From contig JAUNGC010000002.1 of the NCBI GenBank assembly GCA_030524745.1, positions 83,207 through 147,206 of the forward strand: a stretch of 64,000 bases of DNA. The letters are read 5' to 3'. Of the stretch, positions 1 through 8,438 are shown in pieces (positions within the stretch are counted from its first letter, which is position 1; each line of letters begins with the position of its first letter). This DNA is from Eubacteriales bacterium. Lineage in GTDB: Bacteria; Bacillota; Clostridia; Lachnospirales; Lachnospiraceae. Made by a program: the position numbers and the translations under genes. The notes below the pieces were generated by a model. That model had not been told where the DNA came from, did not search any database, and was given only the letters and a program-made list of their open reading frames with translations.

Positions 1-1
1 A

Positions 2-145
2 TGGATGCGGGACTGGGAAGGCCGCGTCGCGTCCGCAGGAGCGACCGTTGTAAACGGAGAGGGCATTACCGTGAACGGCGCGCCCGATTCCGATACACAA
101 GAGCAGTGTAAAAGCGTTGGAAAAGCTTTGGCGCAACTGGCTTAA
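2..145 (+). CDS. Flavodoxin, C-terminal fragment
   Basis: The last 47 codons of a gene that begins before the window, ending at TAA 143-145. The visible tail contains WEGRVASAGATVVNGEG and ends CKSVGKALAQLA. This resembles the C-terminal strand and helix of short-chain flavodoxins of Clostridia, small FMN proteins that carry electrons in the cytoplasm. The FMN-binding loops lie outside the window, so the family call rests on the tail alone. Codon usage is like the neighbouring genes. Confidence 0.5.
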   Translation, partial: WMRDWEGRVASAGATVVNGEGITVNGAPDSDTQEQCKSVGKALAQLA

Positions 146-182
146 GCTGTACATATACCACCATATTTATCAAAGTAGGCAG

Positions 183-254
183 CCTTCAGCGCGTAAAGTA
201 CGCTGAGGGGAAGAAAAACAGGCCGGCAGAAGAAAAATCTGCCGGTCTGTTTTC
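183..254. terminator. Tandem hairpins between convergent genes
   Basis: Two hairpins lie between the flavodoxin stop and the end of the minus-strand ATPase gene. The first pairs CCTTCAGCG (183-191) with CGCTGAGGG (201-209) and has no T-tract. The second pairs CCGGCAGA (223-230) with TCTGCCGG (238-245). It has AAAAACA on the left and TGTTTTCC on the right, so it can end transcription from either side. Confidence 0.75.
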
Positions 255-273
255 CATTATAAGAGTTACAGAT

Positions 274-1575
274 TCAAAGATTCATTGCGTTTTCATCCAG
301 CAAAAACTGCTCTATCCCAATATATAGAATGCCCTGCTCATCATGCCATGGCAGAATATCGTCCCTGACAACAACGATTTTTCGGAAGGAATCGGAAATC
401 CGGTTTAAAGAGTTTGTTTCCTGTTTCCGTTTGTCTTCGTCTGATACACTCAATGCAGATTGGATATAGTAACGCTGGCTTCCCTTATTTGCGACGAAGT
501 CGATTTCAAGCTGGGAGCGGATTTTTTTTCCGTCTTTATCCTTATGATGATATTCCACTACGCCGACATCCACATCAAACTCCCGCGCTATCAATTCGTT
601 AAAAAGGATATTTTCCATGATATGATTTTCTTCCTGTTGGCGGAAATTCAGTCTTGCATTGCGCAGACCGACGTCTGTGAAGTAATATTTCAGCGGCGTT
701 TCTATATATTTTTTCCCCTTTATATCATAGCGGAAAGCTTTATACATAATAAAGGCATCTATGAAGTAATCGAGGTATTTGCCGATTGTATAGGGGGTGA
801 CGGAAATCTGTTTTACGCTCTGAAAGGTTTTTGACAGCTTGCTGGGGTTTGTGAGGGAGCCTACGGAGGAAGAAACAATATTCAGTAAATCTTCAAGTAC
901 AGGTTGTTCATTTGCGATCCGGTTGTGTTCCAGGACATCTGAAAGATAGGTTTTTGAAAACAGGTCCCTCAAATATTTACTTTTTTCTTCGTGTGTCTTT
1001 TTGGAAAGAACGAGAGGCATGCCGCCATAGGTATAATATTCTTTCCAGGCAAAGCGCTTTTCTCCTTCAAAGGCGGCGTAAAATTCGCTGTAGGTGAGCG
1101 GATTGACACGGATTTCGTCGCCCCGGTCTTTGAACTCTGTCAGAATGTCGGAGGACAGCATGCGTGAATTGCTTCCTGTGACATACAGATCGACATTTTT
1201 TATTTTCATGAGTCCTAAAACGACATCGACGAAGCCAATTCTGGCATCGGGATCATTCAGATAGGGATTCTGAATCTCGGAAACTTTTTGAATTTCGTCA
1301 ATAAAAACATAAAATTTCTGATTTTTATCTGTAATTTCATTTCGGATATATTGGTCCAGTTCCAGCGGATTGCGGTAACGTGCATTGATTGCTTCATCGA
1401 GCGCGAGTTCTATAATGTGGTCGTCAGGAATACCGATAGAATTCAGATAAGCGTGGTATAATTCAAAAAGCAGAAATGATTTTCCGCATCTTCTGATTCC
1501 TGTGATAACTTTGATTAAGCCGTTTTCTTTTTTGGCAATCAATTTGTTTAAATAGTGGTCTCTTCTGATAATCAT
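274..1575 (-). CDS. AAA_14/DUF4143 family ATPase
   Basis: A 433-residue cytoplasmic P-loop ATPase of the COG1373 type: an N-terminal AAA domain followed by a DUF4143 C-terminal domain. Walker A is GIRRCGKS (residues 26-33), Walker B lies in FYVFIDEIQKV, and a sensor-like VTGSNSRML follows. The C-terminal half contains EIDFVANKG, which resembles a PD-(D/E)XK-like core. The role of the family is not established; genomes often carry many copies. The start at 1575 is chosen because GGAG sits 5 bases upstream; in-frame ATGs further up would begin inside the palindrome-bearing leader. The gene stands alone and converges on the flavodoxin gene. Two copies of a 14 bp palindrome surround its predicted promoter, which suggests autoregulation. 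Confidence 0.85.
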   Translation of the reverse strand: MIIRRDHYLNKLIAKKENGLIKVITGIRRCGKSFLLFELYHAYLNSIGIPDDHIIELALDEAINARYRNPLELDQYIRNEITDKNQKFYVFIDEIQKVSEIQNPYLNDPDARIGFVDVVLGLMKIKNVDLYVTGSNSRMLSSDILTEFKDRGDEIRVNPLTYSEFYAAFEGEKRFAWKEYYTYGGMPLVLSKKTHEEKSKYLRDLFSKTYLSDVLEHNRIANEQPVLEDLLNIVSSSVGSLTNPSKLSKTFQSVKQISVTPYTIGKYLDYFIDAFIMYKAFRYDIKGKKYIETPLKYYFTDVGLRNARLNFRQQEENHIMENILFNELIAREFDVDVGVVEYHHKDKDGKKIRSQLEIDFVANKGSQRYYIQSALSVSDEDKRKQETNSLNRISDSFRKIVVVRDDILPWHDEQGILYIGIEQFLLDENAMNL

Positions 1576-1596
1576 AAATTCTCCATGCATAATTTT

Positions 1597-1687
1597 TGCG
1601 GTTATCCGCATTTTCTGTTTGTTATAAAAATAGCATATCCATTTATAAAACACAAGATAACACAAAAAAAAAATGCGGTTATCCGCA
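1597..1687 (-). promoter_or_regulatory. Promoter of the ATPase gene between twin palindromes
   Basis: TGCGGTTATCCGCA occurs at 1597-1610 and again at 1674-1687, 77 bp apart. With A/T flanks the two form a 24 bp repeat in opposite orientation that differs only in the central four bases. The downstream copy lies about 22 bp before the ATPase start codon. The upstream copy lies beyond a plausible minus-strand promoter (TTGTGT, 17 bp, TATTTT). This looks like a double operator. The binding protein is unknown; the ATPase itself is a candidate. Confidence 0.6.
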
Positions 1688-1751
1688 AAAATTATTCGAG
1701 AAATTGGATTTTATGAAAGTAAGAGAGGAATAACTTACGAGCAACATGGCA

Positions 1752-1813
1752 TTGACTTTGTCGGCTGTCGGATATATAATGCACATAGAATTCCTATTAA
1801 GAAGATAGGAATT
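1752..1813 (+). promoter_or_regulatory. suf promoter with inverted-repeat operator
   Basis: TTGACT (1752-1757) and TATAAT (1775-1780) are separated by exactly 17 bp. A perfect 9 bp inverted repeat follows at once: AATTCCTAT (1789-1797) and ATAGGAATT (1805-1813), starting about 2 bp after the expected transcription start. The position suits a repressor. The core CCTATTAAGAAGATAGG recurs nearly unchanged in front of the O-acetylhomoserine sulfhydrylase gene at 30301. An Rrf2-type (IscR/CymR-like) regulator is a reasonable guess but is not shown by the sequence. Confidence 0.8.
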
Positions 1814-1870
1814 AGAACAGCATGTTGTGAACATCCTATATAGATGTGATAGAAAGAACGGAGGGACGTT

Positions 1871-2632
1871 ATGTCAGAACAATTATTACAGATAAAAGAT
1901 TTATCCGTCAGCGTAGAGGAAAGAGAGATTCTTCATAAAATCAACTTAAATATCGGCAGAGGGGAGACTCATGTGCTGATGGGACCTAACGGCGCCGGAA
2001 AATCCACGCTGGGCTATGCGGTCATGGGAAACCCCGATTATGAGATTACGGGGGGAGAAATTTTGTTTGACGGCAGGGATCTGGCGGAGGAATCCGTGGA
2101 TAAAAGGGCGCAGGCAGGCATTTTCCTTTCCTTTCAGAATCCGTTGGAGGTGCCCGGAATTTCTCTTGGAAATTTCATCCGAAGCGCCCTGGAACAGCGC
2201 ACCGGAAAGAAAATCCGGCTGTGGGATTTTAAGAAAGAAATGCGGCGGGCCATGGAGATTTTGCAGATGGATGAGTCCTATGCCCAACGGGATCTGAATG
2301 TGGGCTTTTCCGGCGGAGAGAAAAAGAAGGCGGAAATTCTGCAGCTTCTCATGCTCAATCCTTCCCTCGCCATATTGGATGAGACGGATTCCGGATTGGA
2401 TGTGGATGCGGTGCGCACCGTGTCCAGAGGTGTGGAAGAATTTCAGAAAGACAAAAAGGGCGCGCTGCTGATTATCACTCACAGCACAAGAATTCTGGAA
2501 TCGCTGCATGTGGATTATACGCATGTGCTGGTGGACGGGCGGATCGCAGCCACCGGGGATCAGCGTCTGGTGGAAGATATCAACGCAAACGGATTTGAAC
2601 GTTTTTTGAAGCAGGAGAAGGAGACCGTATGA
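1871..2632 (+). CDS. sufC: Fe-S cluster assembly ATPase SufC
   Basis: A 253-residue cytoplasmic ABC-type ATPase that drives the SufB-SufD scaffold during iron-sulfur cluster assembly. Walker A is GPNGAGKST (38-46), the signature is FSGGEKKK, and Walker B is LAILDETDSGLD. The EKKK after the signature and the ETDSGLD after Walker B are typical of SufC rather than membrane transporters. No transmembrane partner is present. First gene of the suf operon, with GGAGGG just before the ATG and about 85 bp of leader after the promoter. The length is normal for the family. Confidence 0.97.
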   Translation: MSEQLLQIKDLSVSVEEREILHKINLNIGRGETHVLMGPNGAGKSTLGYAVMGNPDYEITGGEILFDGRDLAEESVDKRAQAGIFLSFQNPLEVPGISLGNFIRSALEQRTGKKIRLWDFKKEMRRAMEILQMDESYAQRDLNVGFSGGEKKKAEILQLLMLNPSLAILDETDSGLDVDAVRTVSRGVEEFQKDKKGALLIITHSTRILESLHVDYTHVLVDGRIAATGDQRLVEDINANGFERFLKQEKETV

Positions 2633-2651
2633 CGCGCGGAGGAAATGGAAA

Positions 2652-4058
2652 ATGAAAGAAAAGACGTATGTGGAAGATATCGGAAGAAGCGTTTACGATA
2701 TCCGCAACGAAGAAAAGGACGCTTACCGGGTAAAAGAAGGGCTGACCGCCGCCATTGTGGAACAGATTTCAAAGGAGAAAAAGGACCCGGCGTGGATGCA
2801 GCTTTTCCGCCTGCAGTCCCTTCAGATTTATCATGAAATGGAAGTGCCGGACTGGGGACCGTCTCTGGACGGACTGAATATGGATGAGATTGTGACCTAT
2901 GTCAGGCCCAATACGCATATGAGCGCGAAATGGTCGGAGGTGCCCGCCGAAATCAAGGAGACCTTTGAACGTTTGGGAATTCCTCAGGCAGAGCGAAAAT
3001 CGCTGGCAGGCGTAGGGGCGCAGTATGATTCCGAACTGGTTTATCACAATGTAAAGGCGGAGGTGGCGGAGCAGGGCGTCGTCTATACGGATCTGGAAAG
3101 CGCGCTGAAAGGTCCCTATGCGGATATGATAAGGAAGCATTTCATGAAGCTTGTCACGCCCCGGGACCATAAATTTGCGGCGCTTCACGGCGCGGTATGG
3201 TCCGGCGGTTCCTTTGTATATGTGCCGCCGGGGGTTTCCGTGGAAATTCCCCTGCAGTCCTATTTCCGGCTGAACGCGCCGGGAGCGGGGCAGTTTGAGC
3301 ATACGCTGATTATCGTGGACGAAGGGGCGTATCTTCATTTTATCGAGGGGTGTTCCGCGCCCAAATATAATGTGGCAAATCTGCATGCGGGCTGTGTGGA
3401 ACTGTATGTGGGAAAAAATGCGAAGCTGCGCTACTCCACGATTGAAAACTGGTCGAAGAACATGTACAACCTGAATACCAAAAGGGCGAAGGTGGAGGAA
3501 GGCGGCACGATGGAATGGGTATCCGGCTCTTTTGGCTCCCATGTATCCTATCTCTATCCGATGACCATATTAAACGGAGAAGGGTCCAGAATGGAGTTCA
3601 CGGGGGTGACCTTTGCCGGAAAGGGACAGAATCTGGATACCGGGGCGAAGGTGGTGCACAATGCAAAAAGAACCGCTTCCTATATGAATACCCGCTCCAT
3701 TTCCAAAGACGGAGGGATCAGCACCTTCAGAAGTTCGGTGGTGGTGAATAATCAGGCCAAAAAGAGCAAGTCTGCGGTATCCTGTCAGTCGCTGATGCTG
3801 GATTCCGCTTCCCGGTCGGATACGATTCCCGCTATGGATATCAGGACGCAGGACGCGGATATCGGACACGAAGCCAAAATCGGCAGAATCAGCAATGAAG
3901 CGGTCTTTTATCTGATGTCGAGAGGCATTTCGGAGGAAGACGCCAGAGCGATGATCGTCAGCGGCTTTGCGGATAATGTATCCAAAGAACTGCCGCTGGA
4001 ATATGCGGTGGAAATGAACAATCTGATCACGCTGGAAATGAAGGGAAGCATCGGGTAA
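2652..4058 (+). CDS. sufB: Fe-S cluster scaffold protein SufB
   Basis: A 468-residue core component of the SufBCD scaffold on which Fe-S clusters are built. It shows the SufB N-terminal part (GLNMDEIVTYVRP) and the right-handed beta-helix typical of the SufB/SufD family. The conserved C-terminal block contains SCQSLMLDS, where Cys378 matches the catalytic or cluster-ligand cysteine, and GHEAKIGRISNEAVFYLMSRG. The start at 2652 has GGAGG 8 bases upstream and lies 19 bp after sufC. Full length and intact. Confidence 0.97.
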   Translation: MKEKTYVEDIGRSVYDIRNEEKDAYRVKEGLTAAIVEQISKEKKDPAWMQLFRLQSLQIYHEMEVPDWGPSLDGLNMDEIVTYVRPNTHMSAKWSEVPAEIKETFERLGIPQAERKSLAGVGAQYDSELVYHNVKAEVAEQGVVYTDLESALKGPYADMIRKHFMKLVTPRDHKFAALHGAVWSGGSFVYVPPGVSVEIPLQSYFRLNAPGAGQFEHTLIIVDEGAYLHFIEGCSAPKYNVANLHAGCVELYVGKNAKLRYSTIENWSKNMYNLNTKRAKVEEGGTMEWVSGSFGSHVSYLYPMTILNGEGSRMEFTGVTFAGKGQNLDTGAKVVHNAKRTASYMNTRSISKDGGISTFRSSVVVNNQAKKSKSAVSCQSLMLDSASRSDTIPAMDIRTQDADIGHEAKIGRISNEAVFYLMSRGISEEDARAMIVSGFADNVSKELPLEYAVEMNNLITLEMKGSIG

Positions 4059-4069
4059 GGAGGATAGAA

Positions 4070-5158
4070 ATGAGTCAGGGACTTGGTGTAACCATAAACA
4101 GGCTGCCTGTCAAAACCTGGAATTGGCTTGGCATGAACGAAGCCGTTCTGGAACGTGGCAGCATTACAAAGGAAGGCCGCCTGAACGCAGAAATTCCGGA
4201 AACGGTGATTTTTGATACCCAAAAGGCGGCTCCGGCGCTGGATAAAATTTTAACCGGAATGGGAGACGGGATTGATACTTTGTTTGAAGAAGCACAGATC
4301 CCTTACCGGATTTTAAGAAGCACTGCCGGGATGAAAATAGAAGAGACTGCCAGGCTGAGAATTGCCAGCAGGGGGAATGAAGAAACGCTCAACAGGATCG
4401 GACTGTTTCTGGAAAAGGACAGCGAGATGACGGTGGTCATGGACGTATCCTGTATGCAGGAAAGGGAAAAGCAGGCGTTTGCCGGATTCCAGACCCGGAT
4501 TTATGCAGAAGAAAATGCCCGGCTCCATCTGGTGCAGGTACAGCGGCTGGGAGAAGCGTTTACCTGCTTTAACGACGTTGGTATTTTTTGCAAAGAGGGC
4601 GCGAAGGTGGAACTTTTGCAGCTTATTCTGGGAGGCGGCACAAATTTTTACGGCGCCAGAGCAGAACTTTCGGGCAAAGAAAGCGCCTGGCAGTCGGATA
4701 TCGGCTATCTGCTGCGCGGCGGACAGCGGCTGGATATGAATTACGTGGCGCTGCATGAAGGAAAAAAGACGAACAGCAAGATCAGCGTGTCCGGCGTTCT
4801 GCGGGACAGGGCGTCGAAGCTGTTTCGCGGCACCATCGATTTTCAGACGGGATGCGGCGGATCGGAAGGTGAGGAAACGGAAGACGTGCTTTTGCTGGAC
4901 GACACCGTGGTAAACCGCACGATTCCGCTGATTTTGTGCGGGGAAGAGGATGTGCAGGGCAATCACGGCGCGACCATCGGACGGCTGGATGAAAAATTGC
5001 TGTTTTATTTACAGTCCAGAGGAATCTGCCGGGAAGAGGTTTACGAAATGATGGCGCGCGCCAGGATCGACGCTTTGAACGCCCGGATTCCGGATGCTAA
5101 GGTACAGGCGGGCGTGCAAAGCTGGCTGGAAGGAGGCAACGGGGATGAATGTCAATGA
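4070..5158 (+). CDS. sufD: Fe-S cluster assembly protein SufD
   Basis: A 362-residue SufB/SufD-family protein, shorter than SufB and lacking its cysteine block, as expected for SufD. The C-terminal signature is present: GNHGATIGRLDEKLLFYLQSRG, with His299 at the place of the conserved SufD histidine at the SufB-SufD interface. AAGGAGGA precedes the ATG, which lies 11 bp after sufB. The end overlaps the sufS start by 14 bp, which suggests translational coupling. Confidence 0.93.
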   Translation: MSQGLGVTINRLPVKTWNWLGMNEAVLERGSITKEGRLNAEIPETVIFDTQKAAPALDKILTGMGDGIDTLFEEAQIPYRILRSTAGMKIEETARLRIASRGNEETLNRIGLFLEKDSEMTVVMDVSCMQEREKQAFAGFQTRIYAEENARLHLVQVQRLGEAFTCFNDVGIFCKEGAKVELLQLILGGGTNFYGARAELSGKESAWQSDIGYLLRGGQRLDMNYVALHEGKKTNSKISVSGVLRDRASKLFRGTIDFQTGCGGSEGEETEDVLLLDDTVVNRTIPLILCGEEDVQGNHGATIGRLDEKLLFYLQSRGICREEVYEMMARARIDALNARIPDAKVQAGVQSWLEGGNGDECQ

Positions 5159-6362
5159 AATCCGGAAGGATTTTCCGCTTCTGAAAAAAAGTGATCTAAT
5201 CTATCTGGACAATGCGGCCACGGCCCAGAAGCCCGCGTGTGTGTTGGCGGCGGAGCGGGAATTTTATGAAAACTGCAACGCCAATCCGCTCCGGGGACTG
5301 TATGAACTGAGTGAAGCGGCCACGCAGCGGTATGAAGAGGCGCGGCGCACCCTGCAGCGTTTCATCCATGCCGAAAGCCCGGAGGAGATCATTTTTACCA
5401 GAAATGCAACGGAAGGTCTCAACCTGATCGCCTATAGCTGGGGCGCAGCGGAGTTGAAGGCGGGAGATGAGATTTTAGTCAGCATTATGGAGCACCACAG
5501 CAATCTGCTCCCCTGGCAGCAGGCGGCCCGGCGGACGGGGGCGGCGCTTCGTTTTCTGGAATGTACGAAGGACGGAGAACTGACGCCGCAAATGGTGAAA
5601 GAAGCGTTGACAGAGCGCACGAAGCTTCTGGCCATTACGCAGGTTTCCAATGTTCTGGGATGGGAAAATGAACTTGCCAAAATTGCAAAACTCTGTCATG
5701 AGAACGGGACGGTGATAGTCGCGGACGGCGCCCAGAGCGTGGCGCATTTTGCGGTGGATGTACAGGAAATGGATGTGGACTTTTTTGCCTTTTCCGGCCA
5801 TAAGATGCTGGGTCCCATGGGAATCGGCGTTCTTTACGGAAAAAAGGAATTGCTGGAAAAAATGCCGCCTTTTTTAACCGGCGGGGAAATGATCGAGTCC
5901 GTCAGCCGGACGGGAGCGGTCTTTGCAGCGCTGCCCCATAAGTTTGAAGCGGGAACCGTGAACGCAGCCGGGGCCGTGGCCTTGGCGGAAGCGGCGCGGT
6001 ATCTGGAAGGGATCGGCTTTGAGAAGATACAGGAGAGGGAGAACGCTCTGACAGCGCTGGCGATGGAAGAACTGGAAAAAATTCCGGAAATTCATGTACT
6101 GGGTGTAAAAGAGGCCCGAAAGCATTACGGGATTCTCTCCTTTACGGTGGACGGCGTGCATCCGCATGATGTGGCGTCGATTCTGGATGCGGACAAAATT
6201 GCGGTCCGGGCGGGCCATCATTGCGCGCAGCCTCTGCTGCAATATCTGGGCAGGCCCTCCGTTACCCGGGCGAGTCTGGCGTTTTATAATACGGAGGAAG
6301 AGATTTTGCGTTTTGCGGAAAGTATAAAACAAATCAGGAGGAAAATGGGATATGGGGCATAA
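5145..6362 (+). CDS. sufS: Cysteine desulfurase SufS
   Basis: A 405-residue PLP enzyme of class V aminotransferase fold. It takes sulfur from L-cysteine as a persulfide and passes it to SufU. The PLP lysine is Lys220 in FSGHKMLGP, the cofactor-contacting histidine pair is EHHSN (116-120), and the persulfide cysteine is Cys360 in RAGHHCAQPL. The short loop around Cys360 is that of group II (SufS) desulfurases. The ATG at 5145 is chosen because MNVNEIRKDFP matches the family N-terminus; it overlaps the sufD end by 14 bp. The 3' end overlaps sufU by 11 bp. Confidence 0.97.
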   Translation: MNVNEIRKDFPLLKKSDLIYLDNAATAQKPACVLAAEREFYENCNANPLRGLYELSEAATQRYEEARRTLQRFIHAESPEEIIFTRNATEGLNLIAYSWGAAELKAGDEILVSIMEHHSNLLPWQQAARRTGAALRFLECTKDGELTPQMVKEALTERTKLLAITQVSNVLGWENELAKIAKLCHENGTVIVADGAQSVAHFAVDVQEMDVDFFAFSGHKMLGPMGIGVLYGKKELLEKMPPFLTGGEMIESVSRTGAVFAALPHKFEAGTVNAAGAVALAEAARYLEGIGFEKIQERENALTALAMEELEKIPEIHVLGVKEARKHYGILSFTVDGVHPHDVASILDADKIAVRAGHHCAQPLLQYLGRPSVTRASLAFYNTEEEILRFAESIKQIRRKMGYGA

Positions 6363-6777
6363 CACGTTTTATCACGAAATCCTGACAGACCACAATCTGC
6401 ATCCGGGACACAAGCATGAACTGGAGCATGCAAATCTGGCGCTGGAGGGCGTCAATCCCAGTTGCGGGGACGATATCTGGTTAAAGCTTTTGGTGGAGGA
6501 CGGCAAAATCGTGTCCGGCGCTTTTACAGGGGACGGCTGCGCCATTTCCCAGGCGTCTGCGGACATGATGCTGGATCTGGTGATCGGGAAAACCAGAGAA
6601 GAAGCGCTGCGGCTTTCCGATATCTTTCTGCGCATGATCCAGGGGAAGGCGTCAGCGGAAGAAGTGGAAGAACTGGAAGAAGCGGGCGTCCTGCAGGACA
6701 TTTCCCATATGCCCGCCCGGGTGAAGTGCGCGGTGCTGGGATGGCATACGCTGGAAGAAATGCTGAAAAGGGATTGA
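6352..6777 (+). CDS. sufU: Sulfur-transfer protein SufU
   Basis: A 141-residue zinc protein that accepts sulfur from SufS in Gram-positive SUF systems. The three conserved cysteines are Cys38 (NPSCGDD), Cys63 (GDGCAIS) and Cys126 (VKCAVLGW), with Asp40 completing the zinc site. The insertion between Cys63 and Cys126 is the one that separates SufU from IscU. Last gene of the suf operon, translationally coupled to sufS. Its stop codon lies inside a perfect consensus promoter for a short downstream transcript. Confidence 0.96.
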   Translation: MGHNTFYHEILTDHNLHPGHKHELEHANLALEGVNPSCGDDIWLKLLVEDGKIVSGAFTGDGCAISQASADMMLDLVIGKTREEALRLSDIFLRMIQGKASAEEVEELEEAGVLQDISHMPARVKCAVLGWHTLEEMLKRD

Positions 6778-6802
6778 CAAACAGCGAGAGGTTATATATA
6801 AT
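6774..6802 (+). promoter_or_regulatory. Perfect consensus promoter at the sufU stop
   Basis: TTGACA (6774-6779), 17 bp, TATAAT (6797-6802): exact consensus in both boxes and spacing. The -35 box overlaps the sufU stop codon. Transcription would begin near 6809 and meet a terminator about 40 bases later, so the obvious product is a short RNA. Confidence 0.8.
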
Positions 6803-6808
6803 TAACGA

Positions 6809-6873
6809 TAGTTAGAGATATCTAACACATACCACATACGAATCGAAAGGGAACCTGAAGGGGTTCCTTTTTG
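6809..6873 (+). ncRNA. Candidate small RNA of about 65 nt
   Basis: Between the consensus promoter and an intrinsic terminator lie about 65 bases with no credible reading frame. The RNA would carry a 5' hairpin, GTTAGA (6811-6816) with TCTAAC (6821-6826), a 19-base single-stranded stretch rich in A and C, and the terminator hairpin. A short accessible linker between two hairpins is a common small-RNA layout. Alternatively the GTTAGA repeat is an operator and the terminator an attenuator for the gene at 7050. No known RNA family is recognised. Confidence 0.45.
6846..6873 (+). terminator. Intrinsic terminator after the suf operon
   Basis: AAAGGGAACC, loop TGAAG, then GGTTCCTTTTT gives about 9-10 pairs (one G-T) with a T-tract. 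It ends both suf transcription and the candidate small RNA. Confidence 0.85.
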
Positions 6874-6972
6874 ATTGTGGGTCGGATAGATATGGTTGCG
6901 CGCGTTTCCGTTTTTCAGCAGAGAAAGGGAAACGTGAGTAAGCTTTTTGCATAAATCCCGGATTTATTCGGA

Positions 6973-7002
6973 TTGCCCGGATAAGCCGGGATTTCTTATA
7001 AT
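6973..7002 (+). promoter_or_regulatory. Promoter of the 7050-10822 operon
   Basis: TTGCCC (6973-6978), 18 bp, TATAAT (6997-7002). The spacer lies inside an inverted repeat, AATCCCGG (6956-6963) and CCGGGATT (6986-6993), which could be an operator. A second inverted repeat (CGTTTCC and GGAAACG) lies at about 6903-6934. The leader to the ATG at 7050 is about 40 bp. Confidence 0.5.
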
Positions 7003-7049
7003 GAATAAAATGGAGTTATTTTATATAAGGGGAAGAGGAGGAAAAACAG

Positions 7050-8417
7050 ATGTTAAAAGTAGGAGCTTCCAGGGTTTGCATGAATCCGCCGGCGGATTTG
7101 TTTCCGACGCCGGATCACCGCAATTTTGAAGGGATGTATAACGACATGTTCTGTCGGGCGATCGCCGTTGAGCAGGGGGAGAGCAGATTGCTGTTTGTGA
7201 CCTGGGAAACGGAACGGGTGCCCTATATCCCGGATCTGACGGCGCAGATCGCGCGGGCGGCCGGATATCCGGAGGAAGCGGTCGTTCTGGCGGCGACGGA
7301 TAATCACACTTCCATTTCGGATCATCATGTGGGTAACGGAGCGGAGCAACTCACGCCCGAAGTGGAGCGGATGCGCAGTCGCTGGATGGAAACAGAGGTC
7401 CGGGTGGGAATTGAGGCCGCCGTAACGGCGGTAAAAGATCTGCGTCCTGCCAGATATGGCTACGGAGAAGGGGAGAGTTATATCAATACCAATATCAATT
7501 TACAGACGCCTTACGGTTTCTGGGTGGAATCGCCCAACCCGAAAGGATTTTCCGATAAGACGCTGGCGGTGATAAAGTTTGTGGACGAGCAGGACGGGAA
7601 ACTGATCGCCGCGCTGGTCAATTATCCCACGCCCGCGATTATGGGCTTTCTGGCGCGGGATTTTGACCATAAGCGGAAATGCTCCGGCAACTTCTGCGGA
7701 ATTGCCTGCAGGTTTGCAGAGCAGTATTACGGTCAGGATGCCGTGGTGATGTGGACCTACGGGGCGGGCGGCAATCAGGGGCTGATCCATCATGTGGGCA
7801 GTCTGCGTTATGAGTATCCGGACGGCTATACGACTCAGGTTCCCTATCCGGACGGCATTGTGTTCATGCAGATGGAAAGTCTGGGAAGAATTCATGGAGC
7901 GGATATTGTGGAATGTTTAAACAATATTACCCGTTACAGCCAAAGAATGCCGGTCCGCATTGCGGCGAAGAGCGTCATGCTGCCCACCCGCAGACGCGTG
8001 GAGACCGGAAACGGGAATCCGCCCTTCCGCATGGGCGGGACAGGGCTGCGCCCGGCGGACATTCCTTACGGACAGGTGGGACCGGTTCCGAAGCCGCCGC
8101 TGACGGAGCCTGACCCGGAGCATCCGGCTGAATTGAAAATGGGCGTTATTCTTTTGGGAGATATCGCCATTGTGACGGTAAATGTGGAACTGTATGCGGA
8201 AATCGGGAGGGCCATCAAGGAAGCGTCCCCCTATAAAAAGACGTTCGTGCTGACGGCGGAAAAGGATTTCGACAAAGTGATCTGCGTGGTGGATAAAAGT
8301 TCCGTGAACGCGGAAGTGTTCAACGCATACAGCCCGATCATGGTAATTCCGGGCAGTTCGGACGAATTGATTGTAAACTGCGCGCTGGAACTTTTGGATC
8401 AGGCGCTGGATGCATGA
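7050..8417 (+). CDS. Neutral/alkaline ceramidase-like protein
   Basis: A 455-residue protein without signal peptide or membrane segment. The N-terminal half resembles the N-terminal domain of neutral/alkaline non-lysosomal ceramidases (VGASRVCMNPP..., VVLAATDNHTSIS in place of the usual ATHTHSGPG, then MWTYGAGGNQG). The ceramidase nucleophile motif is not obvious, and clostridial members are usually annotated as hypothetical proteins. A hydrolase of an amide or ester is plausible; the substrate is unknown. AGAGGAGG lies 8 bases before the ATG. It heads a tight run with a PatB-type lyase and an M29 aminopeptidase, which suggests breakdown of an amino-acid-containing compound. Confidence 0.6.
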   Translation: MLKVGASRVCMNPPADLFPTPDHRNFEGMYNDMFCRAIAVEQGESRLLFVTWETERVPYIPDLTAQIARAAGYPEEAVVLAATDNHTSISDHHVGNGAEQLTPEVERMRSRWMETEVRVGIEAAVTAVKDLRPARYGYGEGESYINTNINLQTPYGFWVESPNPKGFSDKTLAVIKFVDEQDGKLIAALVNYPTPAIMGFLARDFDHKRKCSGNFCGIACRFAEQYYGQDAVVMWTYGAGGNQGLIHHVGSLRYEYPDGYTTQVPYPDGIVFMQMESLGRIHGADIVECLNNITRYSQRMPVRIAAKSVMLPTRRRVETGNGNPPFRMGGTGLRPADIPYGQVGPVPKPPLTEPDPEHPAELKMGVILLGDIAIVTVNVELYAEIGRAIKEASPYKKTFVLTAEKDFDKVICVVDKSSVNAEVFNAYSPIMVIPGSSDELIVNCALELLDQALDA

Positions 8418-8438
8418 AGGCAGAAAGGAAAGAGAAAA

